A stretch of 64,000 nt of DNA from Bacillota bacterium. Its GTDB lineage: Bacteria; Bacillota; Clostridia; DSM-8532. The stretch lies in the NCBI GenBank assembly GCA_023415825.1, contig JAEZJF010000010.1, positions 196,810 through 260,809 of the forward strand, written 5' to 3'. Each line of letters starts with the position of its first letter. The stretch's first letter is position 1. Below are positions 16,058-24,083 of the stretch, in pieces. The position numbers were made by a program, and so were the translations under genes. The notes beneath the pieces are model-generated. The model worked only from the letters and a program-made list of their open reading frames with translations. It was not told the DNA's origin and made no database searches.

Positions 16058-16513
16058 TCACAGCATCACAGGAGGGGTATCACACGAATGAAACACCATA
16101 GATTCAAATATCTGCCCATCTATGCTGATTATTTCGTCAATAGGGATCGCTGTGCCATCGGTCATAACGACAACCCGTTCATATTCATCTATCTTTTTAG
16201 CTGAACTGACAGCAGTAACATAGGCACCGCCGTCCTTCTTCGCATCCGGCTGAAAATAGGTGATTGCGATTTCGGGATGCTCTTTAATCTGATCTGCTAT
16301 AATTTGCAGCCTATCGCTCAAAGCGTCCTTCACATATTCGTCCAACTTAACTCTCTCATTAGTCAGTCTTGCGGTTTCTTTGATGGCGGAATCATAGCCG
16401 GTCAATGCGGCGAAGGGAGAAAACTGAGCTGCCCGATCAATAGCAGTCATATGAGGGCGTGTCGTGGAGACATGGTGAGGTAGATTGATGATGTCGTCAT
16501 ATGCTCTCGTCAT
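16058..16513 (-). CDS. YolD-like protein
   Basis: The 151-residue product has the YolD-like N-terminus: 'MTAIDRAAQFSPFAALTGYD' lies about residues 22-41, with 'RAAQFSPFAAL' as the most typical part. A small beta-rich region ends in 'IPIDEIISIDG'. YolD-family genes are regularly found beside UvrX/UmuC-type polymerases in Firmicutes, as here, where it overlaps the polymerase stop by four bases (ATGA). It is therefore co-transcribed and would be SOS-induced through the LexA box at 18100-18113. Its biochemical role is not established. Confidence 0.8.
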   Translation of the reverse strand: MTRAYDDIINLPHHVSTTRPHMTAIDRAAQFSPFAALTGYDSAIKETARLTNERVKLDEYVKDALSDRLQIIADQIKEHPEIAITYFQPDAKKDGGAYVTAVSSAKKIDEYERVVVMTDGTAIPIDEIISIDGQIFESMVFHSCDTPPVML

Positions 16514-18033
16514 GCCTTGTGCCCTCCAATCTGCCTGTTCCGGTCTACTGTGGTAGCGCCTTCCTCCAGATTCATTCCCTTTAGAATGGCGTTCTTGCCG
16601 TGTTTCTTTTTTATCTCCAACATTGCTTGCTGCATCTTTTTTTCTCGTACAAGCTCGGCTTCTTCATCCTCTTTTTTCGCCTGCGTAGTCACGTAATCCG
16701 TAAAGAAATCAAGCTGTTCAAAGTTGTCTGTCTTTTGAACTGTTGCCTCATCAACAACATGATTCGCTGTGATGTTGACTCTTCTGATCAGGAGATTTTT
16801 GTCAATGATACGTTCAAACAGCTCTGCAACGGCATCCAGGATTAACTTTGTAGAGGAGGTCTGTCTGCCAAGATTTATTGAACCATGCGCGGATTTCGGA
16901 ACGGCGCGTCCGTAGTGGTCAGTGCTGATTTCCCCGTGATATAATTTCTTTATCTTCGGGTTTGTCAGATTTTCAATATCATATCCGACCGTCAAAACAA
17001 GCTGGTCGGTCACAAGCTTTTTATCTACCAGATCAAGTACCAGCAGATCAGTCATTTCCCACACGATAAGCTTCGCTTTGTCAAAAGTATAGGCACAGTG
17101 CAGCACCTGCCCCGATCCAACACTGTTTGTGCTTGGCTTATACGCTTTAATATCGGCAATTGTGCATGGCTCCCACCCCCACGCATGGTCGATTAGCAGC
17201 TCAGCGTTGATTCCGAACAGCTTATACAGTAAATCCTCGTTATAGTAATCGGTAGGTTTGCCGAGAGAGCATCTTGCAATATCTCCCATCGTAAAGAGGC
17301 CTTGGTCCTCCAGTTTCTTGACATATCCTTTTCCAACGCGCCAAAAGTCTGCTAGAGGCCGATGTGACCACAGAGAGCGACGGTAGCTCATTTCGTCCAG
17401 CTCTGCGATCCGCATACCGTTGTCATCAGCAGGTATGTGTTTTGCCTGAATATCCATAGCGATCTTGCTAAGGTACAGGTTTGTACCAATTCCCGCCGTT
17501 GCTGTAATACCGGTTGTTTTGAGTACATCCAGAATCATTTTCATGGCAAGTTCACGGGCTGAAAGGTTGTAGGTGTTTAGATAATCGGTGGCGTCAATAA
17601 ATACTTCGTCGATAGAGTAGATATGAATATCTTCGGGCGCGATATACTTCAAATAGATATTGTAAATCTGCGTGCTGTACTCTATATAATACGCCATCCT
17701 CGGTGGAGCAACAATGTAGTCCAACGAGAGACCCGGTGAGGTTTTCAATTCAGTATCGTTGCAGGAAACACCGGAAAAGGCTCGTCCTGGTGCTTTGCGC
17801 AGCCGTACCGCATTTGCTTCCTTGACCTTCTGCACGACCTCAAACAGCCTCGCCCTACCGGGAATGCCGTGTGCTTTGAGAGAGGGAGAGACGGCAAGAC
17901 AAATGGTTTTTTCCGTGCGGCTTGCATCAGCGACAACAAGGTTAGTGGTCAGCGGATCAAGCCCTCGTTCCATACACTCGACCGAAGCGTAGAAGGATTT
18001 TAAATCGATTGCGATATAGATTCTGTTCTTCAT
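16510..18033 (-). CDS. Y-family DNA polymerase (UvrX/UmuC-like)
   Basis: The 507-residue protein has the Y-family palm. The first metal ligand is in 'YIAIDLKSFYASVEC' (Asp about 10), and the catalytic motif in 'IYSIDEVFIDAT' (Asp142, Glu143). 'TATAGIGTNLYLSKIAMD' follows, then finger, thumb and little-finger regions. The length and the downstream YolD-like partner fit the UvrX/plasmid-borne UmuC group that makes error-prone bypass synthesis after DNA damage. A promoter with TTGCAA and TAGAAT and a LexA box overlapping its start site lie 70-110 bases upstream, so SOS control is strongly suggested by the sequence itself. Confidence 0.9.
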   Translation of the reverse strand: MKNRIYIAIDLKSFYASVECMERGLDPLTTNLVVADASRTEKTICLAVSPSLKAHGIPGRARLFEVVQKVKEANAVRLRKAPGRAFSGVSCNDTELKTSPGLSLDYIVAPPRMAYYIEYSTQIYNIYLKYIAPEDIHIYSIDEVFIDATDYLNTYNLSARELAMKMILDVLKTTGITATAGIGTNLYLSKIAMDIQAKHIPADDNGMRIAELDEMSYRRSLWSHRPLADFWRVGKGYVKKLEDQGLFTMGDIARCSLGKPTDYYNEDLLYKLFGINAELLIDHAWGWEPCTIADIKAYKPSTNSVGSGQVLHCAYTFDKAKLIVWEMTDLLVLDLVDKKLVTDQLVLTVGYDIENLTNPKIKKLYHGEISTDHYGRAVPKSAHGSINLGRQTSSTKLILDAVAELFERIIDKNLLIRRVNITANHVVDEATVQKTDNFEQLDFFTDYVTTQAKKEDEEAELVREKKMQQAMLEIKKKHGKNAILKGMNLEEGATTVDRNRQIGGHKA

Positions 18034-18099
18034 GCTTATTCTCCGGTTTCCTCCCTCGAAAATTATCTGCTATTCACCATCTCAAGATAAATTCTTTAA

Positions 18100-18147
18100 A
18101 GAACATTTGTTCGATATAATTCTATATCCTGAACGGAAATTTTGCAA
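18100..18147 (-). promoter_or_regulatory. SOS-controlled promoter: LexA (DinR) box and -35/-10
   Basis: On the minus strand TTGCAA (18147-18142), a 17-base spacer and TAGAAT (18124-18119) are followed by CGAACAAATGTTCT (18113-18100). The last matches the Gram-positive LexA consensus CGAACRNRYGTTYC at 13 of 14 positions. The box covers the expected transcription start of the Y-family polymerase gene. Confidence 0.85.
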
Positions 18148-18260
18148 GAGTGTTTTAAATCTACGCTGTTTAATGCAAGAACGGATATGGAAGTATATAC
18201 AAACCCAATCGTTGATATGGTGATACGGGTGGCGCACAAGAACCATCCCTGTGAGCCTCT

Positions 18261-18911
18261 TCATCTCAAAAGAGTTATCGAATTTGCATCAAATGAAATT
18301 AGTCCATCTTTTTTCATTTTCGCTAATTCTCGTGATAATGAAGTTCTTTGAACACCGATTTTTTCGGAAATGGCTTTTTTTGTTATATTTAATTTGATAT
18401 GCTTTGAATTCTGTTTCTTAGATTCATAGTTCAGATAGTTTAATATGCTTTCTCGTATTGTTCTGTTTATGTAATGCTTAATTTTATCTCCAAGAATAAA
18501 TGCGTGATCTGAAATAAACTCAAGATAAGTTCTTAAAAAAGGAGGGTTTTTGCTTAAAAGCTCAAATAATATTTCTTTGTCTATTTCAAGTATCAAAGTT
18601 GGAGATTGCGCTATTACGGTCATAGGGAAATGGGGGTTTCTAGAATACAGAAGATTACCGCCTAAAATATCATCACCGAAAAATTCCGAGACAGTAAGTG
18701 AGTTACCTGACTCATCGATTCTATCTACTACAACTTTACCGGATAGAATGATCTCCAATTTACGGCATACGTCTCCATCAAAATGTATAACACTGCTTTT
18801 TTTATACGAAACTACTCTGAATTTTCCAGTTTTTATATACTGCTCAATGTCTTTATCAGGTAGAGAATGGATTAATGATGTTTCTTCAATTAAGGTTTTA
18901 TATTCCATCAT
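18261..18911 (-). CDS. Crp/Fnr family transcriptional regulator
   Basis: The 216-residue protein has an N-terminal cyclic-nucleotide-binding-type beta barrel (residues about 20-130, 'GKVVVDRIDESGNSLTVSEF', 'GDDILGGNLLYS'). A dimer helix follows, then a C-terminal winged helix with 'ITKKAISEKIGVQRTSLSRE'. It lacks an N-terminal Cys cluster, so it is not an Fnr-type iron-sulfur sensor. It is transcribed divergently from the ferredoxin-like membrane gene at 18999. An 18-bp palindrome (18926-18943) lies between them, probably its operator for both directions. The effector is unknown. Confidence 0.88.
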   Translation of the reverse strand: MMEYKTLIEETSLIHSLPDKDIEQYIKTGKFRVVSYKKSSVIHFDGDVCRKLEIILSGKVVVDRIDESGNSLTVSEFFGDDILGGNLLYSRNPHFPMTVIAQSPTLILEIDKEILFELLSKNPPFLRTYLEFISDHAFILGDKIKHYINRTIRESILNYLNYESKKQNSKHIKLNITKKAISEKIGVQRTSLSRELAKMKKDGLISFDANSITLLR

Positions 18912-18925
18912 AGAAACCTCGATTA

Positions 18926-18943
18926 GTGTTACCTTGGTAACAC
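18926..18943. promoter_or_regulatory. Palindromic Crp/Fnr-type operator
   Basis: GTGTTACC-TT-GGTAACAC is a perfect dyad with 8-bp arms in the 87-base divergent region between the Crp/Fnr gene and the membrane ferredoxin gene. Size and placement fit a Crp/Fnr-family binding site; no other dyad of this quality is in that region. Confidence 0.65.
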
Positions 18944-18998
18944 CATTTTTATTATTATAACGATATAATAATAAAAAATCAATTAAAGGGGGCTGATT

Positions 18999-19622
18999 AT
19001 GAGATATATAATAAATATAATACGCATTCTGTTTTTAGTATTATTTTTATACCTGATCATGAACGGTAAAATGATGATTTGGCTTGGAATATTTGCAATA
19101 AGCCTTATAGCAGCACTGTTTTTTGGAAGGGTATACTGTGGTTATGCTTGTCCAATGAACACGCTGATGATTCCTACAGAGTGGCTGTCAAAAAAGCTAA
19201 AAATTCAGACTGATTATACGCCTGACTGGCTTCGCTCTGGAAAATTTGCATGGGTTGCTTTAGTAGTCAGTATAGCTGCAGTGATGATTATACAAAGAGT
19301 GTTTCATAGAAATATACCAATCTTGCCTATATGGATTGCCACTTCGGTTATAATTACACTAAAGTATCGTCCAGCAGTTTTCCATAACCATATTTGTCCT
19401 TTTGGAGCGTTGCTAAAAGTTTTTGGACGGTTTGGAAGACTATCAAAAAAAGTAATCAATCAAACTTGTATTGGATGTGAACTTTGTGAAAAAGTTTGTC
19501 CTTCGAATGCAATTACAGTAAGCTCAGATAATAAAAAGGCTGCGATTAATACTGCAAAATGCCTTCAATGCTCTAGCTGCCAACAGGTATGTCCAAAGAA
19601 TGCGATTCATTACGCAAAATAA
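18999..19622 (+). CDS. Membrane-bound 4Fe-4S ferredoxin-type protein (NapH/polyferredoxin-like)
   Basis: The 207-residue protein has about four membrane helices in the first 140 residues. A 'YCGYACPMN' motif lies near residue 47 and 'HICPFGAL' near 130, both typical of NapH/RdxA-like electron-transfer membrane proteins. The tail holds two ferredoxin clusters, 'CIGCELCEKVCP' and 'CLQCSSCQQVCP'. It would pass electrons between the membrane and a soluble partner. It starts after AAAGGGGGC and is followed 27 bases later by a cupin gene. The divergent Crp/Fnr gene and shared palindrome imply redox or metabolite-dependent control. Confidence 0.85.
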   Translation: MRYIINIIRILFLVLFLYLIMNGKMMIWLGIFAISLIAALFFGRVYCGYACPMNTLMIPTEWLSKKLKIQTDYTPDWLRSGKFAWVALVVSIAAVMIIQRVFHRNIPILPIWIATSVIITLKYRPAVFHNHICPFGALLKVFGRFGRLSKKVINQTCIGCELCEKVCPSNAITVSSDNKKAAINTAKCLQCSSCQQVCPKNAIHYAK

Positions 19623-19649
19623 GAACAAAATAAAAGGAGGATCAATAAA

Positions 19650-19964
19650 ATGATTGAGAAAGTATATAAATTATCAACGAGTGACGATAAGGCCGTAGAG
19701 AAGGTGATCTTTGATGACAATATTCATTACCTCCATATGGTTTTTAACAAAAATGAAGGACTCCCTGAGCATTTTTCAAATTCTAATGTTTACATGTCTA
19801 TTATAAGAGGGACTCTTTCTATTGGTCTTAATGATCAGGATATCCATGAATATGGCAAAGGAAATTTGCTCAAAATTCCGGTTGATACAAAAATGAATGT
19901 TAAAAATTTGCATGATGAAACTTTAGAGTTAATTGTGGTAAAGGCTCCGGCACCTAAAATGTAA
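19650..19964 (+). CDS. Small cupin-domain protein
   Basis: The 104-residue product is a single cupin barrel. 'NEGLPEHFSNSNVYMSIIRG' gives the first half with one His in place of the usual H-x-H pair, and 'KGNLLKIPVDTKMNVKNLHDE' the second. AAAGGAGG precedes the start. It forms a two-gene unit with the upstream membrane ferredoxin. The reduced metal-binding set suggests a ligand-sensing or structural role rather than catalysis. Function unknown. Confidence 0.8.
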   Translation: MIEKVYKLSTSDDKAVEKVIFDDNIHYLHMVFNKNEGLPEHFSNSNVYMSIIRGTLSIGLNDQDIHEYGKGNLLKIPVDTKMNVKNLHDETLELIVVKAPAPKM

Positions 19965-20125
19965 TTAAATAGCGGCATGATGTTGCAGTTTGGAGGTAAA
20001 AAAGTAAAAGTTGTTATGTTACAATCAATGCAAAACATGACAAATACTCATTTATTCATATGCTATAATATCCCTAATTAAATTGTGAAAAATAAATAAT
20101 TAGATGATTTGATAGGAGAATATAT

Positions 20126-20638
20126 ATGGAAGTAAGAATTGAACTGGCATATGACCATCCACAGGAAGTTATCCGCTTATTTACTGAATATACAGATAGT
20201 ATTATTGCTAAAAATTCTGAAGTCGAAAAGTGCCTTAATTCTCAGCATTATGGTGATGAAGTGAGAGATTTAGGTGAAAAATATGGTTTGCCAAATGGTC
20301 GACTTTATCTGGCTTATCTAAATAGTGAGATTGCAGGATGTGTTGCTTTAAGGCAGTTGGATGCTAGTTATTGCGAAATGAAACGTTTATATGTTAGACC
20401 GGAATATCGAGGAAATCAAATAGGAAAAATATTGATTGAACAAATTATTTTAGATGCCAAACAGATAGGATATAAGCATATTCGTTTAGACACTTTTCCT
20501 TTTATGGATAGTGCCATTCGGATGTATTATCACTATGGGTTTTATGAAATTGAGTGTTATAATGATAATCCTGCTTCTTTAGCGGTTTTTATGCAGAAAG
20601 ATTTAAATGGTGACATAGCGGTATCGGCTGATACATAA
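20126..20638 (+). CDS. GNAT family N-acetyltransferase
   Basis: The 170-residue protein shows a complete GNAT core. 'MKRLYVRPEYRGNQIGKILI' holds the acetyl-CoA-binding R-x2-G-x-I/A motif (about residues 90-106), and 'DTFPFMDSAIRMYYHYGFYEIE' gives the C-terminal strand and helix. It stands alone with TAGGAGA upstream of ATG 20126. The substrate cannot be told; small amines or antibiotics are common for this group. Confidence 0.88.
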   Translation: MEVRIELAYDHPQEVIRLFTEYTDSIIAKNSEVEKCLNSQHYGDEVRDLGEKYGLPNGRLYLAYLNSEIAGCVALRQLDASYCEMKRLYVRPEYRGNQIGKILIEQIILDAKQIGYKHIRLDTFPFMDSAIRMYYHYGFYEIECYNDNPASLAVFMQKDLNGDIAVSADT

Positions 20639-20704
20639 ATATTTATTTGATGAATCAATACCATGGATATCATTTGACTTTTCAATTCCATTTGCGTACA
20701 ATTT

Positions 20705-20724
20705 TATATGAACGCGTTCATATA
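20705..20724. promoter_or_regulatory. Perfect 20-bp palindrome upstream of the DUF362 gene
   Basis: TATATGAACG joined to CGTTCATATA forms an uninterrupted 20-bp palindrome about 40 bases before the DUF362 start. A TGAACGCGTTCA core is typical of TetR-family operators. No TetR gene is adjacent, so the regulator would act in trans, for example one of the TetR proteins elsewhere in the genome. Confidence 0.6.
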
Positions 20725-20764
20725 GGTTGTTAGTGGTGCTTATTTGTTACAAGAGGGGAATCGT

Positions 20765-21916
20765 ATGAGTAAGGTAATTATACAGGAATGCAAAAATTAT
20801 GAACTGGAAACCGTAATGGAGAAAATCAACGCTGCAGTAGAAATTCTCGGTGGATGGGATAAGTTTGTAAAGCCGCAGGACAAAGTACTCCTTAAGGTGA
20901 ATCTGATTGGGCCTAAGTCTTCTGATTCAGCTGCAGTAACACACGCTGAATTTATTAGAGCGATGGTAAGAATATTGAAGGGCAGGAACTGCAATGTATG
21001 GATCGGTGACAGCTCAGGAGGAGCTATAGCAGGAATAGCGCCTACTGCACAGGGCTTCAGAGTTGCAGGATACGAAAAGGTTGCGGAGGAAGAAGGCGCG
21101 GAGATAAAGAATTTTGACCGCGAGGGTGTGATGGCGGTACAACCGGAAAGCCGGTGTGAAGAAACAATGTATATCGCAAAGCCAATGTTCGACGCTGATG
21201 TGGTTATTAATTTGCCGAAATTGAAAACACACTCAGCGCAGATTTTTTCCGGAGCTGTGAAAAATGTATTCGGATGCATACCAGGGCTCAGGAAGGCGAA
21301 ATATCATAAAATGGCTCCCGATTCAAGCGATTTTGGGCAAATCATCTGCGATATCCACAAAGCAACTAAAATACAGCTTCATATTATGGATGGGATTCTG
21401 GCAATGCAGGGAGAGGGACCAACAGCAGGCAGCATTTATCAGGCTGATAAAATCTTCATCAGTGAAGATCCATTGGCATTGGATGCTGTGGCGGCAAAAA
21501 TGGTGGGGATGGATGTTGAAGATGTACCGATACTGGAAACGGCCCGGAAACGGAATCTGGGAGAAGGTTGGTTAAATAACATTACACTTGCAGGTGATTA
21601 TGAACAAGTCCCCAGGTTAGCTAGTTTTAAACTGCCCAAGCGTTTCAGAGGGGCCAAAAAGAGCAATAGTAAAGCGCTGGTAAAAGTGATTGATTTTTTC
21701 AACACACATCCTAGGATCAATCTCAATAAATGCAAAAAGTGCAATATGTGTGTGGAAAGCTGCCCGGTACAGGCTATTGACAAAGAGACGAAGCGAATTA
21801 ATTACGATACCTGCATAGACTGTATGTGTTGTCACGAGTTATGTATGTTTAAGGCTGTTGAGCTTAAAAATAATAATAAGGTGGCAGGTTTGATATCAGG
21901 CTTTTTTAGAAAATAG
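20765..21916 (+). CDS. DUF362 protein with C-terminal 2x[4Fe-4S] ferredoxin domain
   Basis: Start chosen at ATG 20765 behind GAGGGGAAT, giving 383 residues; the in-frame TTG at 20744 lacks a site. Residues about 30-290 form the DUF362 domain ('VLLKVNLIG', 'GDSSGGAIAG', 'NLPKLKTHSAQIFSGAVKN', 'DPLALDAVAAKM'). The C-terminus carries two clusters, 'CKKCNMCVESCPVQAID' and 'CIDCMCCHELCMF'. DUF362-ferredoxin proteins are frequent in anaerobes and are thought to act in electron transfer or maturation, without a proven reaction. The 20-bp palindrome upstream suggests TetR-type control. A decayed fragment of a second copy lies at 28096-28144. Confidence 0.85.
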   Translation: MSKVIIQECKNYELETVMEKINAAVEILGGWDKFVKPQDKVLLKVNLIGPKSSDSAAVTHAEFIRAMVRILKGRNCNVWIGDSSGGAIAGIAPTAQGFRVAGYEKVAEEEGAEIKNFDREGVMAVQPESRCEETMYIAKPMFDADVVINLPKLKTHSAQIFSGAVKNVFGCIPGLRKAKYHKMAPDSSDFGQIICDIHKATKIQLHIMDGILAMQGEGPTAGSIYQADKIFISEDPLALDAVAAKMVGMDVEDVPILETARKRNLGEGWLNNITLAGDYEQVPRLASFKLPKRFRGAKKSNSKALVKVIDFFNTHPRINLNKCKKCNMCVESCPVQAIDKETKRINYDTCIDCMCCHELCMFKAVELKNNNKVAGLISGFFRK

Positions 21917-21974
21917 GTCCGGCAATGGCTGATTAGCAAATACGGTGTAGCTGCACAGATGATTTGAGGATGGC

Positions 21975-22679
21975 ATGAAAAAACGGCTAAAAATAGCTTT
22001 GATTACAATCATATCGCTAGTGCTTTTATTTACTGGTGTATTTTTGATTTATGTATCTGATTATTACAGAGCAGATGATGTTGCGCTTGCAGTCATGCAA
22101 AATGAAACGACCATGCAGGTAAAAGACAACCTTATAATTCTATCGCCTACCACACCTGGCGACACTGCACTTATTTTCTATCCCGGTGCCAAGGTGGAAT
22201 ATCGGGCTTATTTGCCGATTCTGGAAAAAATCAAGGAGAGCTGTGGCATTACATGCATTCTCGTTAAAATGCCGTTTAACATGGCTATTTTCGATGGGAA
22301 TGCTGCCAATGAAATCATAGATCAATTCACTGATATAAAAAACTGGTATATAGGCGGCCACTCAATGGGTGGTGCAATGGCCAGCAGCTACGCATCAAAG
22401 AATCAAGACAAGGTAAAAGGATTGGTTTTGCTAGGGGCCTATATTTATGGCAATTACCCCACTGAAAAGTCCTTGACCATCTACGGCACATTTAATACAA
22501 GTGTGGCGGAGAAGATAAGCTACATCGAAAATATTGTAGCCATAGAGGGTGGGAACCATGCCCAGTTTGGAAATTACGGAAAGCAGAAGGGTGATCCCGA
22601 CGCAATGATTTCAAATGAAGAGCAACAAGATATTGCTGTGCAAGCCATTAAGGAGTTCTTGGCAAAAAGGGATGAGTAG
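21975..22679 (+). CDS. Membrane-anchored alpha/beta hydrolase
   Basis: The 234-residue protein has one N-terminal membrane helix (residues about 7-28), so its catalytic domain probably faces outward. The nucleophile elbow is 'GGHSMGGAMA' (Ser about 130) and the likely base is in 'EGGNHAQFG' (His about 195). It belongs with short Abhydrolase_5-type enzymes of Firmicutes. It follows the DUF362 gene by 58 bases on the same strand and may be co-transcribed. Downstream at about 22730-22790 imperfect repeats could form a hairpin toward the convergent genes. Substrate unknown. Confidence 0.82.
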   Translation: MKKRLKIALITIISLVLLFTGVFLIYVSDYYRADDVALAVMQNETTMQVKDNLIILSPTTPGDTALIFYPGAKVEYRAYLPILEKIKESCGITCILVKMPFNMAIFDGNAANEIIDQFTDIKNWYIGGHSMGGAMASSYASKNQDKVKGLVLLGAYIYGNYPTEKSLTIYGTFNTSVAEKISYIENIVAIEGGNHAQFGNYGKQKGDPDAMISNEEQQDIAVQAIKEFLAKRDE

Positions 22680-22839
22680 ATCATCATTTATTTTGCCCTG
22701 CCCAGCGAAGAAAATAGAAAAAATGATGGGGCGGCAGAATCATTACCAGACTCTGCCGGTAATTTTCAGCATCCCCATGATTATCCTTATGATTTGAGCT
22801 TTGGACGAATATATCATTTATCGGATGAACCGTACGAAA

Positions 22840-23229
22840 TTAAGCAGCCTTTACAGCTTGCACTTTAGGCTTTGCAAAGAAAGCCAAAATTCCTGCAATT
22901 ATGAAGAAAAACGTAAAAGTAAGAGAAGCAGGGGAGAAAATTGCGGGAACAATTGTGCAAGCCAGTATTATTACAGCAGCTATTTTCCCTATTTTCCCCA
23001 TTAAGAATACAGATACCAGGGCAATAATCCCACATACAATCAGGGCATATGCACAATTCCTTACTTTTTCCATATCTTTAAGGGCCTGGGCCACATCCGG
23101 GTCTGACTTTAAACCTTCTATAGCTGCGATTTCAGTATTGTAAGTATCAAAATCTGACAACCATTTTATCCCTAGTCCTATAGATGCTATAGTACCAATA
23201 ATAACTAATATAATCACTGCGGTTCTCAT
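22840..23229 (-). CDS. Small four-helix membrane protein, unknown function
   Basis: The 129-residue protein has about four hydrophobic helices (near residues 3-25, 58-78, 80-95, 98-118) and an acidic soluble segment between the first two. It starts with a strong AGGAGGGTA site before ATG 23229. It resembles DUF4064-like small membrane proteins only in general layout. It precedes a lipoprotein gene in the opposite order of transcription (23353-23949 also minus, upstream of it), so both may share a transcript. I cannot give a function. Confidence 0.65.
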   Translation of the reverse strand: MRTAVIILVIIGTIASIGLGIKWLSDFDTYNTEIAAIEGLKSDPDVAQALKDMEKVRNCAYALIVCGIIALVSVFLMGKIGKIAAVIILACTIVPAIFSPASLTFTFFFIIAGILAFFAKPKVQAVKAA

Positions 23230-23352
23230 AATACCCTCCTATTATGTTACAATAATTTATAAATCAAATACATCAGGGATTATTTATTCATCCAGACCGA
23301 TGGCGGGATTCGTCCAAAACACATCATAATAGTCAATTTTTAAAGATTTATT

Positions 23353-23949
23353 TTATTGACTAAGCATCTCATTGAGATTTCCGACAATGCCATTCATAAA
23401 GGCGTCATTGTCCACAATCACCCACATCTTTTTCCCTTTGTCCTTGTTTAACGTCACGGTCAGCTCGTTCTTCAGAACGGGGGCATCCGGTTTTGATATG
23501 CTTTCCTCGAGATACTGCATTGTCATTTCCTGCGCTTTTTCATCAGTGATTTCCTCGCCGTTGATAGCGGCTTCCGTCATTTGAGCGATGAGGTCCGTCA
23601 TCATGGTCTCAAATATCGTCGCCATATCCAAACTTGTTACTTTGATTTTGACGGTTGCCTCCTCTCCATTTTCCTCTGAAGAGATAAGTTCATAGCTCGT
23701 TTTGGAAAGCATTAATTTTGAAAGCTTTTCTTCCTCTGGATTGGCAAAATCGAACTGGCCGGAAGCTGATCCGGAAGCAGTATACGATTCTGCAGATTTC
23801 AAATCCGATTTGTTTAGCGCATCAAAGAATCCCTTTATGGTTTCTTCCGGTTTTGGATAATTTGGCTCTGAACAGGCCGACATAGAGAATATTAGCACGA
23901 ACATTATCAAAATGGGCAAGCATCTTGACGAGTGAAAGAACTTCTTCAA
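23353..23949 (-). CDS. Lipoprotein, DUF4878/DUF5105-like
   Basis: TTG start at 23949 behind AAAGGTGG. The 198-residue product has a lipoprotein signal ending 'LIFSMSAC' (lipidated Cys about 26) followed by 'PEETIKGFFDALNKSDLKSA', the usual opening of the small NTF2-like DUF4878/DUF5105 lipoproteins. A beta-rich region follows with 'KIKVTSLD' and 'LTVTLNKDKGKKMWVIVD'. It would be attached to the outer face of the membrane. Function unknown. Confidence 0.72.
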   Translation of the reverse strand: MKKFFHSSRCLPILIMFVLIFSMSACSEPNYPKPEETIKGFFDALNKSDLKSAESYTASGSASGQFDFANPEEEKLSKLMLSKTSYELISSEENGEEATVKIKVTSLDMATIFETMMTDLIAQMTEAAINGEEITDEKAQEMTMQYLEESISKPDAPVLKNELTVTLNKDKGKKMWVIVDNDAFMNGIVGNLNEMLSQ

Positions 23950-24083
23950 GGGTATCTACCACCTTTAATCAAAATTACTGACTAAATGCCTAACATTCAG
24001 TAGCATCTGATAAATACTATCTCAAAATGTTTAACCGTGCCGAAAAATGTCGAATTTAATACATTTTATTGTAGTAATCTAAG

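Noticed and set aside
18142..18351. 69-codon plus-strand ORF before the Crp/Fnr gene
   Set aside because: No ribosome-binding site, overlaps the Crp/Fnr coding end and includes the 24-bp repeat and the SOS promoter -35.
18926..18943. Naming the palindrome as a specific HcpR or Fnr site
   Set aside because: The arms do not match the Fnr consensus TTGAT-N4-ATCAA and I cannot confirm another named consensus from the sequence.
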